This document shows positions 53,320 to 62,308 of a stretch of 64,000 nucleotides of DNA, in pieces; positions within the stretch are counted from its first letter, which is position 1, and the number at the start of each line of letters is the position of its first letter. A program made the translations under genes and the position numbers. The stretch comes from SAR324 cluster bacterium (GTDB lineage: Bacteria > SAR324 > XYD2-FULL-50-16), in contig JANQGX010000081.1 of the NCBI GenBank assembly GCA_028282885.1, positions 27,747-91,746 of the forward strand, given 5' to 3'. Under the pieces are notes generated by a model. That model was not told the DNA's origin. It did no database searches and saw only the letters and a list, made by a program, of their open reading frames with translations.

Positions 53320-54010
53320 GAAACTGAATGCCTATTATGGACAGTTTCATGTACTAAATGATGTTTCCATATCCGTTGAGAAAGGCCAGGTAGTGGTGAT
53401 ACTGGGACCTAACGGACACGGCAAGAGTACCCTGCTCAAGGCAATTTGCGGTCTGGCGGAAAAGACAACAGGCAAGATTTGCTTTAACGACAACAATATC
53501 ATTGAGACCTCTTCCGAAAAGCGGGTGAACCTCGGCATCACTTATGTTGCCGAGAACCGGGAACTGTTTCCCCACATGACGGTACTGGAAAATCTCAAAC
53601 TGGGAGCGTACGCCAAGCGGGCACGCCCTCATGAAAAGCAGAACCTGGAAATGGTGTTTGACCTTTTTCCACGGCTGGCCGCACGAATAAAACAGGTCGC
53701 CTCAACGATGAGCGGGGGAGAAGCCAGGATGCTGGCCATCGCCCGTGGTCTGATGTCCAATGCGGAATTTCTGGCGATTGATGAGCCGTCCCTGGGTTTG
53801 CAGCCCAGTTTGCGAACCGAGGTGTTCAATACCATCAAGACTATTAACGAACAGGGGATAACGATTTTACTGGTGGAACAGAATATACCTCAAATCTCAG
53901 AATTGGCCAGCAAAGTTTATGTTCTGGAGGAAGGACAGATCACATTTGCAGGCAGTGCCCTGGAGGCAACCAATGATGAGCATCTCAAGGAGATTTTCCT
54001 GGGGATGTAG
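53306..54010 (+). CDS. livF: Branched-chain amino acid-type ABC transporter ATPase
   Basis: 234 residues. Walker A GPNGHGKST (His in place of the usual Ala), Q-loop region YVAENRELFPHMTVLENLKL (LivF-like), signature MSGGEARMLAIARGLM and Walker B FLAIDEPSLGL. It pairs with the LivG-like subunit; together they supply one canonical and one degenerate ABC signature. It is followed by a terminator-like hairpin before the permease genes. Confidence 0.94.
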   Translation: MIRVKKLNAYYGQFHVLNDVSISVEKGQVVVILGPNGHGKSTLLKAICGLAEKTTGKICFNDNNIIETSSEKRVNLGITYVAENRELFPHMTVLENLKLGAYAKRARPHEKQNLEMVFDLFPRLAARIKQVASTMSGGEARMLAIARGLMSNAEFLAIDEPSLGLQPSLRTEVFNTIKTINEQGITILLVEQNIPQISELASKVYVLEEGQITFAGSALEATNDEHLKEIFLGM

Positions 54011-54052
54011 TAGAACAACTATAAATAATACAGAAGCTTACTCAAATGAGTG

Positions 54053-54089
54053 ATTCCCCGTTTGTTTTTTTAAACGGCAGGGGATTTTT
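54053..54089 (+). terminator. Terminator-like hairpin inside the liv operon
   Basis: The arms CCGTTT and AAACGG enclose a T-rich loop; an outer ATTCC/GGGAT-type stem extends it past a CA bulge, and TTTTT follows at 85-89 in 54085-54089. It has the form of an intrinsic terminator but lies between ATPase and permease genes, so it may only reduce read-through. Confidence 0.55.
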
Positions 54090-54109
54090 CCAACAAAACC
54101 AAATTCGAT

Positions 54110-55012
54110 ATGTTCAGTGAAGATACCGTTCTGCTACTCTATGAGATGTCTGATGTCTTGATAGCCGGACTATCCAACGGATCTGTCTACGCCCTGATGG
54201 CATTGGGTATGACCCTGGTATATGGTGTTACCAAAGCCTTCAATTTTGCCTATGGCGATTTCTTCAACATGGGCGGCTATTTTGCCTGGATGCTGATTAT
54301 CGGTCTGGGATTGCAGTTTGGCGGTTACGTGACCATCTTTATCGTTGTTCTGCCCATGCTGTTTGGGGTTGGTTATGCAATGGAGAAGTTTCTGATCTCC
54401 CCCTTGAGAAAACGTGCCGACTGGGAAAATCGGATCATGATGCTAACCCTGGGTTTGGCCCTCTTCCTCACCAATCTCTACATGGTGGTTTTCGGGGTTA
54501 AGCTGAAGTCCCTTCCCGCCATTCTGGACGGCATTCTGGAAGTGGGAGAGTTTGTCTTTTCCTACCAGGACATCATGATTTTCTGCCTGTCCCTGGGAGG
54601 TATTCTCCTGTTTGGATGGACGTTGAACAACACCCGGACCGGAATGGCCGTTCGCGCTGTAGCCCAAAACCCTGCCGGAGCTAAAATCGTCGGGATCAAC
54701 ATCGGGCGGATCTTCGCTGCAACCTTTGCCATATCAACAGTCATGGTGGGGTTCGGAGGAATTCTCTTGAGCCAGAAACTGTTTATTAACCCGTCATCCG
54801 GGGGCGCGATCATGGTTAAGGCTTGGGTGGTCACGGCTTTCGGTGGCATGGGCTCGATTCGCGGGGGGCTGGTAGCTGCTTTTATCATCGGGATCATGGA
54901 AGCTTTTGTGGGCTGGATCTTCGGCATGAGCTATGGCATTATCGCCCTATTTATTCTTTTGCTGGGCACATTAATTATACGACCCCAAGGTTTAATGGGC
55001 AAAGGTGAGTAG
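54110..55012 (+). CDS. livH: Branched-chain amino acid-type ABC transporter permease
   Basis: 300 residues with about eight helices. Typical LivH segments: GLSNGSVYALMALGMTLVYG, KAFNFAYGDFFNMGGYFAWM, RAVAQNPAGAKIVGINIGRI and TAFGGMGSIRGGLVAAFIIG. The ATG at 54146 (start of MSDVLIAGLSNG) is an alternative start with better family alignment. It forms the membrane channel with LivM. The stop is 3 bp before livM. Confidence 0.93.
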   Translation: MFSEDTVLLLYEMSDVLIAGLSNGSVYALMALGMTLVYGVTKAFNFAYGDFFNMGGYFAWMLIIGLGLQFGGYVTIFIVVLPMLFGVGYAMEKFLISPLRKRADWENRIMMLTLGLALFLTNLYMVVFGVKLKSLPAILDGILEVGEFVFSYQDIMIFCLSLGGILLFGWTLNNTRTGMAVRAVAQNPAGAKIVGINIGRIFAATFAISTVMVGFGGILLSQKLFINPSSGGAIMVKAWVVTAFGGMGSIRGGLVAAFIIGIMEAFVGWIFGMSYGIIALFILLLGTLIIRPQGLMGKGE

Positions 55013-55015
55013 ATT

Positions 55016-56014
55016 ATGCATTTAAGACAGATGGCTGCTTTTATCGGCATCTCATACGGAATCATGGCGCTGTTGCCGATCCTGGTTGGGGATATCCCTT
55101 TTATCATGAACATCCTGGTGATGTGCCTGATCTGGGCTGTTGTCGCATCATGTTGGGATGTGATGATGGGTTTTGCCGGTATCTTTACCTTCGGTCAGGT
55201 GGCCTTTTTTGTGATCGGGGCGTACGGATCGGCTATTCTTGCCATCAGCCACAACATCACCCCGGTGATTGCCATCATCCTCAGCGGATTCATCACTGCC
55301 GGAATGGGAGTCCTGGTGGGTTTACCCTGTTTGAGACTGGCCGGCCCCTATGTCGCCTTAGTGACCTTTGGAGTCCACATGGCCCTGCAGCCACTGTTGA
55401 AAGGGGAGATAGGACTGGCTATCGGTTCCGGCGGAGCTGCCGGACTGTTAACCATACCGCCGATCAGCCTCTTCGGTTATGAATTCACATCGAGCAATAT
55501 CATCCCCACTTTTTACTTGATCCTACTGATATCTCTGGCCTGCGTATTGGCCATCATGTTCATGATCAAATCCCATTGGGGAAATGCTTTCCTGGCACTT
55601 AAGGATTCCGAAGACTTTGCCATGAGCCTTGGAATCAGCGCCTTTAAATATAAATTGATGGTTTTCGCCGTGACCTCATTTCTGACCGGAATCATCGGAG
55701 GGGTTTATGGGCACTTTTACGGCGTCCTGTCCGTTCGTATGCTGGATCTGGACCTCTTCAGCATCCTCATGGTGATGATTTTGGCAGGCGGTCTGGGCCA
55801 CTTTCCCGGGGCCGTACTCGGATCCTTTCTGGTTGTGGCCGGTAGCGAGCTGATGTCACCATTGGGCGCTTACCGGGCGGTTACCATGGGAGCGCTGGTT
55901 GTTTTCCTGGTATTGGCCCTGCCCGATGGGGTGATGGGCATTTTTTTGAAATGGTTAAACAAAGACGACTCGGCAAACCCGGCCGGATCGTTCTCAAATG
56001 GGACCATTACATAG
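55016..56014 (+). CDS. livM: Branched-chain amino acid-type ABC transporter permease
   Basis: 332 residues with about nine to ten helices. LivM hallmarks are GFAGIFTFGQVAFFVIGAYG, LPCLRLAGPYVALVTFGVHM and the loop SHWGNAFLALKDSEDFAMSL, ending ILAGGLGHFPGAVLGSFLVV. It pairs with LivH. The substrate class (branched amino acid, amide, urea or aromatic acid) depends on the binding protein downstream. Confidence 0.93.
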   Translation: MHLRQMAAFIGISYGIMALLPILVGDIPFIMNILVMCLIWAVVASCWDVMMGFAGIFTFGQVAFFVIGAYGSAILAISHNITPVIAIILSGFITAGMGVLVGLPCLRLAGPYVALVTFGVHMALQPLLKGEIGLAIGSGGAAGLLTIPPISLFGYEFTSSNIIPTFYLILLISLACVLAIMFMIKSHWGNAFLALKDSEDFAMSLGISAFKYKLMVFAVTSFLTGIIGGVYGHFYGVLSVRMLDLDLFSILMVMILAGGLGHFPGAVLGSFLVVAGSELMSPLGAYRAVTMGALVVFLVLALPDGVMGIFLKWLNKDDSANPAGSFSNGTIT

Positions 56015-56165
56015 GTTCTCTGTCTTTCAATTCGTTGTAGCCGAAAGGGCAATGTCTTACAGGTATTTTTGTAACAATCCTCAATCGCTGCAACACATTT
56101 TTCGGAGATGGTATCGGTCAATCCGACCCATGTTCGATTGTCAACCGCATTACAGGTATTTGCCT

Positions 56166-56173
56166 GGTATAAT
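56166..56173 (+). promoter_or_regulatory. Extended -10 promoter candidate of the binding-protein gene
   Basis: TGGTATAAT includes a consensus TATAAT (56168-56173) with the upstream TG of an extended -10. A TTGTCA lies 24 bp upstream, too far for a normal -35. It is 37 bp before the ATG and would let the binding protein be made in excess of the permeases. Confidence 0.45.
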
Positions 56174-56209
56174 GATGCGCGAAATTTCAATATTTACAAG
56201 GAGAGTTAT

Positions 56210-57433
56210 ATGAAACATCTCAGGGTTTTACTAACAGCAATATTTGCAATCTGCCTGATGACGGCAGAAGGCGTTTTCGCGGCAGACACCATCCCCATTG
56301 GGGTTCCCATTCCCATGACAGGTTGGGCGGCAGGCTCCGGAGCAGACTACTTCAATGGGATCAAAATGGCCGTGGATGAGATTAATGAGTCAGGCGGTCT
56401 GCTGGGAAAACAGATTGAAATCCATCGCTTTGACTCAAAGGGCTTTGAACCGGAAATAGTGATGCAAGCTGCTGATTACCTGTGCGGTCAGAAAAAGGTG
56501 GCATCGGTTCACGCTGGCTGGGCCGGTTGGGGCCAGGATGTTCGTGCCTATGGAAAATACGATGCCCCGTTTTTCGCTGATGACGGTTCCCAGGCTGCTG
56601 TGGACGTCTACAGGGAAGATCCGGCAAAGTATTACAATATCTATCAATTGACACCGACCGCTGCGGAACAGGGCGAAAGCATGTTTAAAGCAATTGCGAA
56701 GCTACCTTATGAATGGCCCAACAAAAAGGCTGTTATTATTAATACTGATGACTCCTGGGGACTTGAAATCAAGGACACCATGGTCAAGAACCTGAAAAAG
56801 GCCGGCTGGAAGATCGCCAAGCAGGAGACGGTGCCCTATGGAACCAGTGAATGGGGTGTGATCCTCTCCCAGATTCGCAGGATCAAACCGGCCCTGATTC
56901 ATTTTGAAATTGCCAGCGGCCAGGAAAACATCACCTTTGTGCAGCAGTTCCTGAAAAGACCGACCAATACCATCGTCAGCCTGGGGTGGGGAATCACTCC
57001 CCGCGAAGTGATCAACGTGCTGGGAACCAAGGCCGATGGCCTGATCGGTGAGATGCCTGCCGGACTGCCCGGCCCCAATGCTCCCAACACTGCCGGACAG
57101 GCCTGGCTGGACAAATGGCATAAACTGTACAAATATCAAGTTCCTGCCGGTGCCTGGATTACCTATACTGCTGTGAAGGCGTGGGCCAATGCTGTCACCA
57201 AGGTCGGTGATGCCTACGATTTTAAAGCAGTTAACAAGTATTTGAAAACAAATGGATATGAAGGAACCCAGGGAAAAATGATGTGGGACAAGGATAATGT
57301 CCTGAGGGCCCAGAAAGGATCTCCGGTTGTTATTTACCAGGTGCAGGGCGGTGAACTCAATGCGATTTTCACTGATCCTCCAATGGAACCCTATCAAAAC
57401 TCCAAGTTCATCAAACCACGTTGGGTGAAGTAA
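56210..57433 (+). CDS. livK: ABC transporter periplasmic substrate-binding protein (LivK-like)
   Basis: About 407 residues. Signal peptide MKHLRVLLTAIFAICLMTAE with cleavage after VFA. The Peripla_BP_6-type fold shows PIGVPIPMTGWAAGSGADYF, GIKMAVDEINESGGLLGKQI and INTDDSWGLEIKDTMVKNLK. The family binds branched amino acids but also amides, urea and aromatic acids, so the ligand is open. AAGGAGAG precedes ATG 56210; the longer frame to 56108 is not used. An own promoter is likely. Confidence 0.92.
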   Translation: MKHLRVLLTAIFAICLMTAEGVFAADTIPIGVPIPMTGWAAGSGADYFNGIKMAVDEINESGGLLGKQIEIHRFDSKGFEPEIVMQAADYLCGQKKVASVHAGWAGWGQDVRAYGKYDAPFFADDGSQAAVDVYREDPAKYYNIYQLTPTAAEQGESMFKAIAKLPYEWPNKKAVIINTDDSWGLEIKDTMVKNLKKAGWKIAKQETVPYGTSEWGVILSQIRRIKPALIHFEIASGQENITFVQQFLKRPTNTIVSLGWGITPREVINVLGTKADGLIGEMPAGLPGPNAPNTAGQAWLDKWHKLYKYQVPAGAWITYTAVKAWANAVTKVGDAYDFKAVNKYLKTNGYEGTQGKMMWDKDNVLRAQKGSPVVIYQVQGGELNAIFTDPPMEPYQNSKFIKPRWVK

Positions 57434-57461
57434 AATTGTATCCCTAATGTGCAGTATAAAA

Positions 57462-57500
57462 AAATCGGGGGACATGAACGCGTTTTGTGTCCCCCGATTT
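57462..57500. repeat. REP-like inverted repeat
   Basis: Perfect 13-bp arms AAATCGGGGGACA and TGTCCCCCGATTT around a 13-nt centre with AACGCGTT. It follows the binding-protein gene by 28 bp. Its ends resemble those of the 68-bp palindrome (AAAT-x-GGGGAC), so both may belong to one family. No T-run follows the arm beyond its own TTT. Confidence 0.75.
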
Positions 57501-57621
57501 CAAGAGGCTTTTTGCCGTTGTGAAATCAAGAACAATCCGGATTCCGGCTTTCGAGCCATGAATGAAAGCCGTATCCCCGTAGCACGTAAAAGAGACCGTG
57601 GGGAACTCGACACAAAAAATA

Positions 57622-58056
57622 ATGATCAAAACACACTTTGATCTCTGTACCGGCTGCCAGATTTGCCAAATGGCGTGCTCAGCCTGGCTGTTTGGCGGAT
57701 ACAATCCGCACCGGTCGGCCCTGAACATTGACCATGCCAACGAGAATCTCTATCACTTTCCGGTGGTCTGCAATCAATGTGAAAACACCTATTGCGCCAA
57801 GGTATGCCCTGCCGATGCCATATACAGGGATCAGGAAACAGGTGCGATAGTTGTGGATCAGGAAAAATGTGTGGGATGTAAAAAAGAGTTCTGTCACGAG
57901 TACTGCCCGATCAAGGTCATTCACGTTGATCCGTTTACCAGAAAAGCGTACAAATGCGATTTGTGCGGTGGATCTCCACGTTGTGTTGAAAGCTGTCCAA
58001 CCGGGGCTCTGGAATTGGTAGTCCGAGTGAACACAGATCAGGAGGAAGACAGATGA
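57622..58056 (+). CDS. Four-cluster ferredoxin subunit of aldehyde oxidoreductase
   Basis: About 144 residues with four [4Fe-4S] Cys motifs: CTGCQICQMAC, CNQCENTYCAKVCP, CVGCKKEFCHEYCP and CDLCGGSPRCVESCP. This matches the AorA-type electron-transfer subunit found beside tungsten aldehyde oxidoreductases of aromatic-degrading anaerobes. A GTG at 57598 is an alternative start. The stop overlaps the AOR start by 4 bp, so the two are translationally coupled and probably form a complex. Confidence 0.9.
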   Translation: MIKTHFDLCTGCQICQMACSAWLFGGYNPHRSALNIDHANENLYHFPVVCNQCENTYCAKVCPADAIYRDQETGAIVVDQEKCVGCKKEFCHEYCPIKVIHVDPFTRKAYKCDLCGGSPRCVESCPTGALELVVRVNTDQEEDR

Positions 58057-59945
58057 ATGATGGGTATATGGGCAAGTTTCTTTGTGTCGACCTGGAGGCC
58101 AAAACCTCCCTGAAACTAAAGGTTCCTGATTGGCTGAAACAGGATTATGTAGGCGGAAAAGGATTCGGAGCCAAGCTCTTATCGGATCTAGCCCCGCCAG
58201 GTGTTGATCCCCTGGGGCCGGATAACCTGTTAATGTTTCTGACCGGTCCCCTCTGTTCCACACCAGCCCCTGCCATGCGCACCTGTGTTGTCTGCAAGTC
58301 ACCGGCAACCCACACCTTTCTTGATTCCTATGTGGGAGGACGTTTTGGGGCCGAAATAAAATTCGCCGGTTACGATGGTATTATTATCAGGGGAACTGCC
58401 AGTGATCCCGTCTATTTATGGATAGAAGACGACAGGATCGAGTTTCGATCCGCAGCCAAAATCTGGGGCTCGGATGCTCTTAAGGCCAATGAGTTGATCA
58501 AACAGGATTTGGGCCATCAGGAAGCGACCGTTGCAACCATAGGACAGGCAGGTGAAAACGGTGTGCTCTTCTCCCTGATCTGTTGCGAGTACAACCGCCA
58601 GGCAGGACGAGGTGGGGCCGGGGCTGTGATGGGATCAAAAAAGCTGAAAGGGATCGCGATCAAAGGGAGCCAACTGGTCAAGGTAAACCGGCCTGATTTG
58701 TTTCAGCAAGCGGTCAAAAAGGCCAACCGGGATATTGAGTCCGCAGGAGACTGTAGCGCACTTACAGAGAGTGGCACCAGTTACGCTGTGCCCTGGTCTT
58801 CAAGCATCGGCTTGCTGCCCTATAAAAACCATTCGGAACAACATGATCCCAAAGTGAACAAAATTGACGATGCCGCCCAGGACAAACATCTCTTCCTGGG
58901 CAAGTCCGCCTGTTTCGGGTGTCCTATCCGCTGTTCCCAGATGGGAGCGGTAAGAACGGGTAAATTTGCCTCATTTGTCACCGATATCATCGAATATGAA
59001 ACTGTGGCGATGCTGGGATCGAATCTGGCTATCAGTAATATCCGCGATATCGCCTACCTGAATAAGCTCTGTGATACCCTTGGCATGGATTCCATCAGTG
59101 CCGGAGCGGTGATCGCTTTTGCCTTTGAAGCTGCGGAAAAAGAGCTGATCCAGTCACCGGAAAAAGCGAACCTGGAGTTCGGCAGCACAAAAGCGGCGGA
59201 ACACCTGCTTAAATCCATTGCCCTGCAGGAAGATGAGTTGGGGAAGCTGTTGGGGCAGGGCGTCAAAAAAGCGGCAGAACAAATTGGCCATGACGCACCG
59301 GATTTTGCCCTGCATGTAAAGGGCCTGGAAATACCGGGGTGGGGAGTAAAAGGATCCCCCGGCATGGGCCTGGCGTATGCAACGGCAGATCGTGGTGCCT
59401 GCCATCAAAGAGGATTTCCGATCGGGTATGAATACGGCGGCGCTCTGTACAAGGGGGAGGTCGTCGAACCCCACAGCATCGAAAAAAAGGCCGAGATACT
59501 TATCGGAGACCAGAATTACCTGGCCGGATTGGACACCCTGATCAAATGTGATTTTGGAGCCTTCGGAGTAACAGCCCAAAGCTATATCGAGCTTCTCAAT
59601 GCCGTGACGGGTTTGGAGAGACCACAAAGCTTTATTGACGAACTGGGAGAACGCATCTGGAATCTGGTCCGACTCTTCAATCTCCGGGAAGGTTTGGACA
59701 CCGGCAGCGATACCCTCCCCGCAAAGCTGACCGGAAAAGCGCTGGAGAATGGCCCCTTGAAGGGGCAGCGCATGAAATCAGAAGACTTGGACCTGATGTT
59801 GAAGGAGTATTACATGATCAGGAACTGGGACCGGGAAGGCAGGCCCATAACCAAACATTTAAAACAACTCGGACTTAACAAAGAGCGGCGATTCAGTATC
59901 GAAAAACAATTGATTGCTCCGGAGAACGACGAAGTGAAAGATTAA
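58053..59945 (+). CDS. Aldehyde:ferredoxin oxidoreductase (tungsten enzyme)
   Basis: 630 residues, normal length. N-domain: YVGGKGFGAKLLSDLAPPGV, LTGPLCSTPAPAMRTCVVCK and YVGGRFGAEIKFAGYDGIII. The cluster site near residue 285 is SACFGCPIRCSQ, with a distal Cys in TLIKCDFGAFG as in P. furiosus AOR. The pterin-side motif is AYATADRGACHQRGFPIGYE. It oxidises an aldehyde to the acid (or the reverse) with W-bispterin in the cytoplasm and passes electrons to the upstream polyferredoxin. The neighbouring GMC flavoprotein could supply the aldehyde. Confidence 0.95.
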   Translation: MNDGYMGKFLCVDLEAKTSLKLKVPDWLKQDYVGGKGFGAKLLSDLAPPGVDPLGPDNLLMFLTGPLCSTPAPAMRTCVVCKSPATHTFLDSYVGGRFGAEIKFAGYDGIIIRGTASDPVYLWIEDDRIEFRSAAKIWGSDALKANELIKQDLGHQEATVATIGQAGENGVLFSLICCEYNRQAGRGGAGAVMGSKKLKGIAIKGSQLVKVNRPDLFQQAVKKANRDIESAGDCSALTESGTSYAVPWSSSIGLLPYKNHSEQHDPKVNKIDDAAQDKHLFLGKSACFGCPIRCSQMGAVRTGKFASFVTDIIEYETVAMLGSNLAISNIRDIAYLNKLCDTLGMDSISAGAVIAFAFEAAEKELIQSPEKANLEFGSTKAAEHLLKSIALQEDELGKLLGQGVKKAAEQIGHDAPDFALHVKGLEIPGWGVKGSPGMGLAYATADRGACHQRGFPIGYEYGGALYKGEVVEPHSIEKKAEILIGDQNYLAGLDTLIKCDFGAFGVTAQSYIELLNAVTGLERPQSFIDELGERIWNLVRLFNLREGLDTGSDTLPAKLTGKALENGPLKGQRMKSEDLDLMLKEYYMIRNWDREGRPITKHLKQLGLNKERRFSIEKQLIAPENDEVKD

Positions 59946-60055
59946 GATAGTTATCATCAATTCGGACTAAAATTGAACATGAGTTGGAGGATAAGCCCTC
60001 CGGCTCGTATTCATCATCAGACACATTTCAATGATTACTCAAGTGAGGATTCCAG

Positions 60056-61708
60056 ATGGGTACAAAGCAGTATGATTTTGTAATTATCGGCGGTGGTTCT
60101 GCCGGGTGTGCATTGGCAAACCGGCTCAGCGCCTCTGCAGACAATGAAGTTTTGGTATTGGAAGCCGGGCGGCCGGATTATATCTGGGATATATTTATTC
60201 ATATGCCCGCGGCGCTGACCTACCCTATCGGAAATCGTTTTTACGACTGGATGTATGAAAGTGAGCCCGAGCCTTACATGAGCAATCGCAGAATCTATCA
60301 CGCCAGGGGGAAGGTGCTGGGAGGTTGTAGCAGTATCAACGGCATGATCTATATCCGGGGAAATGCCATGGATTATCAGAAATGGGCGCTTGAAGAGGGC
60401 ATGGAAAACTGGGATTACGCCCACTGCCTGCCCTACTTTAACAAGGCAGAAACCCGACTGGATGTCGAGAATGAATACCATGGTAAAAAAGGTCCCCTAT
60501 TCCTGGAAAAAGGGCCCTGCAAAAACCCACTCTTTCAGGCCTTTCTGGATGCGACCCAGCAGGCCGGTTATCCGTTTACGGAAGATGTCAATGGTCATCA
60601 GCAGGAGGGATTCGGAACCTTTGACCGCAATGTTAAAAACGGTCGACGTTTCAGCGCAGCTCGTGCCTACCTGCACCCGGTGTTGGGGCGTAGTAACTTG
60701 ACGCTGCACTGCCGTGCTCACACCAACAAGATCCTGTTTGAAGGAAAGAAGGCCGTGGGTGTGGAGTACGCGAAAGGCGGTCGAAAACATACCGCCAGGG
60801 CTGGTGAAGTGATCTGCTCGGCTGGTGCCATCAATTCACCCCAATTACTGCAACTATCGGGTGTTGGTAATGCGGATCATCTTGGTGAGCTTGGCATTGA
60901 TGTTGTTCTGGACCTGCCGGGTGTTGGCGAGAATCTCCAGGATCACCTGGAAGTCTATATCCAACATGCCTGCAAAAAGCCCGTCTCCGAATACCCGGCC
61001 TTAAAATGGTATAATAAACCGCTGGTGGGCTACAAGTGGCTGTTTCACCGGTCGGGAGCCGCTGCCACAAATCATTTCGAAGCCGGTGGTTTCATTCGAT
61101 CCAGTGACCGGGATAAATACCCGAATATCCAGTATCATTTTCTTCCGGTAGCTATTCGCTATGACGGGACCACCAATGATATCGGGCATGGATACCAGGT
61201 GCATGTCGGTCCCAACACCTCTGATGCACGGGGAACCATCAGAATTCAATCCGCTGATCCCAAACAGAAACCTGAAATCAAATTTAATTATCTCTTCAGC
61301 GAGAAAGATCGCCTGGAATGGTTGGAACTGATCCGTATCACCAGGAAGATTCTGAGTCAGCCTGCATTTGATGAATATAATGGCGGGGAAGTATCACCGG
61401 GTCCCGGCGTGGAAACTAATGATGAAATCCTTGACTGGGTGGGAAAGGATGCGGAAACCGCGCTTCATCCCTCCTGCACCTGCAAAATGGGCGTGGATAA
61501 GATGGCTGTAGTTGATCCGAACAGTTTGAAAGTGCATGGCGTGGAAAACCTGCGGGTCATCGATGCTTCCGTGATGCCCTATATCACCAATGGCAACATT
61601 TACGCGCCCACCATGATGATTGCTGAGAAAGCCTCCGATCTGATTCTCGGCAACACGCCTCTGAACCCTTCAACGGCACCATTCTACAAGCATACCACCG
61701 AAGACTAG
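60056..61708 (+). CDS. GMC-family FAD-dependent alcohol oxidoreductase (choline dehydrogenase-like)
   Basis: 550 residues. FAD motif VIIGGGSAGCALANRLSASA, GMC signature 1 GKVLGGCSSINGMIYIRGNA, signature 2 GAINSPQLLQLSGVGNADHL, catalytic His in ALHPSCTCKMG and the C-terminal NGNIYAPTMMIAEKASDLIL (second catalytic Asn/His position is Asn). It oxidises an alcohol to an aldehyde; the electron acceptor is probably a quinone or another protein rather than oxygen in this setting. GAGG precedes the ATG. A short hairpin (GGAGG and CCTCC, 59986-60001) lies between it and the AOR gene. Confidence 0.93.
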   Translation: MGTKQYDFVIIGGGSAGCALANRLSASADNEVLVLEAGRPDYIWDIFIHMPAALTYPIGNRFYDWMYESEPEPYMSNRRIYHARGKVLGGCSSINGMIYIRGNAMDYQKWALEEGMENWDYAHCLPYFNKAETRLDVENEYHGKKGPLFLEKGPCKNPLFQAFLDATQQAGYPFTEDVNGHQQEGFGTFDRNVKNGRRFSAARAYLHPVLGRSNLTLHCRAHTNKILFEGKKAVGVEYAKGGRKHTARAGEVICSAGAINSPQLLQLSGVGNADHLGELGIDVVLDLPGVGENLQDHLEVYIQHACKKPVSEYPALKWYNKPLVGYKWLFHRSGAAATNHFEAGGFIRSSDRDKYPNIQYHFLPVAIRYDGTTNDIGHGYQVHVGPNTSDARGTIRIQSADPKQKPEIKFNYLFSEKDRLEWLELIRITRKILSQPAFDEYNGGEVSPGPGVETNDEILDWVGKDAETALHPSCTCKMGVDKMAVVDPNSLKVHGVENLRVIDASVMPYITNGNIYAPTMMIAEKASDLILGNTPLNPSTAPFYKHTTED

Positions 61709-62308
61709 GATGCAATCGTAACCGATGCACCGTGGGGGTCTGCATGGCTTGGCCCCCTGCCCCGACATTTGTCTTTATGGATTTATTGGTACAAAAGCTT
61801 GGTCGCATTCGTCGTCGGATCAGCCATGCCCTGGTTTAATTCAATCTCCCACTGTAAGCAGTTCTTGCCTTTGAATTCCAAATCACCATCCAAAACCGAT
61901 GTCTTCACTTTTAAAACACAAAATACCAATAGTTCCGATTCTCAAAAACCTTGACAGACGGGGGTGGATTCCCAGGGTTCAAGGAAGGAATTATGATTTT
62001 CTTAAAGTCCGAAATTCATGGTGCGAATACTCCTGCTCAAGTTCGTGATAGTGAACTACAATTAGAAACGAATGCCAGTCGCCTATGAATTATTATTTGG
62101 ATTTTTGGCCCGAATGAAGTAGAATCATACTTAGTGTAACCCTTTTTCAGTACGCTTTGCGGGATTTTTATCCAACGGTCCTCATCTGTGACACACCCTC
62201 TCTTTTCAGTGAAAGGCAGCATGTTACATAACCTTCGGTTGAAAAGATTTAAATCAGATAGTACTTGAAATTTCGATTATGGTTCAACAGACGCAGGAAG
62301 GAGAAAGA
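61709..62308. other. Intergenic region before the chemoreceptor gene
   Basis: 600 bp. A GGGGG/CCCCC hairpin at 61734-61757 just after the GMC gene may terminate transcription weakly. A 31-codon frame at 61993-62088 (MIFLKSEIHGANTPAQVRDS) has a good AAGGAAGGA ribosome site but no recognised family; it may be a small gene or chance. Confidence 0.4.
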
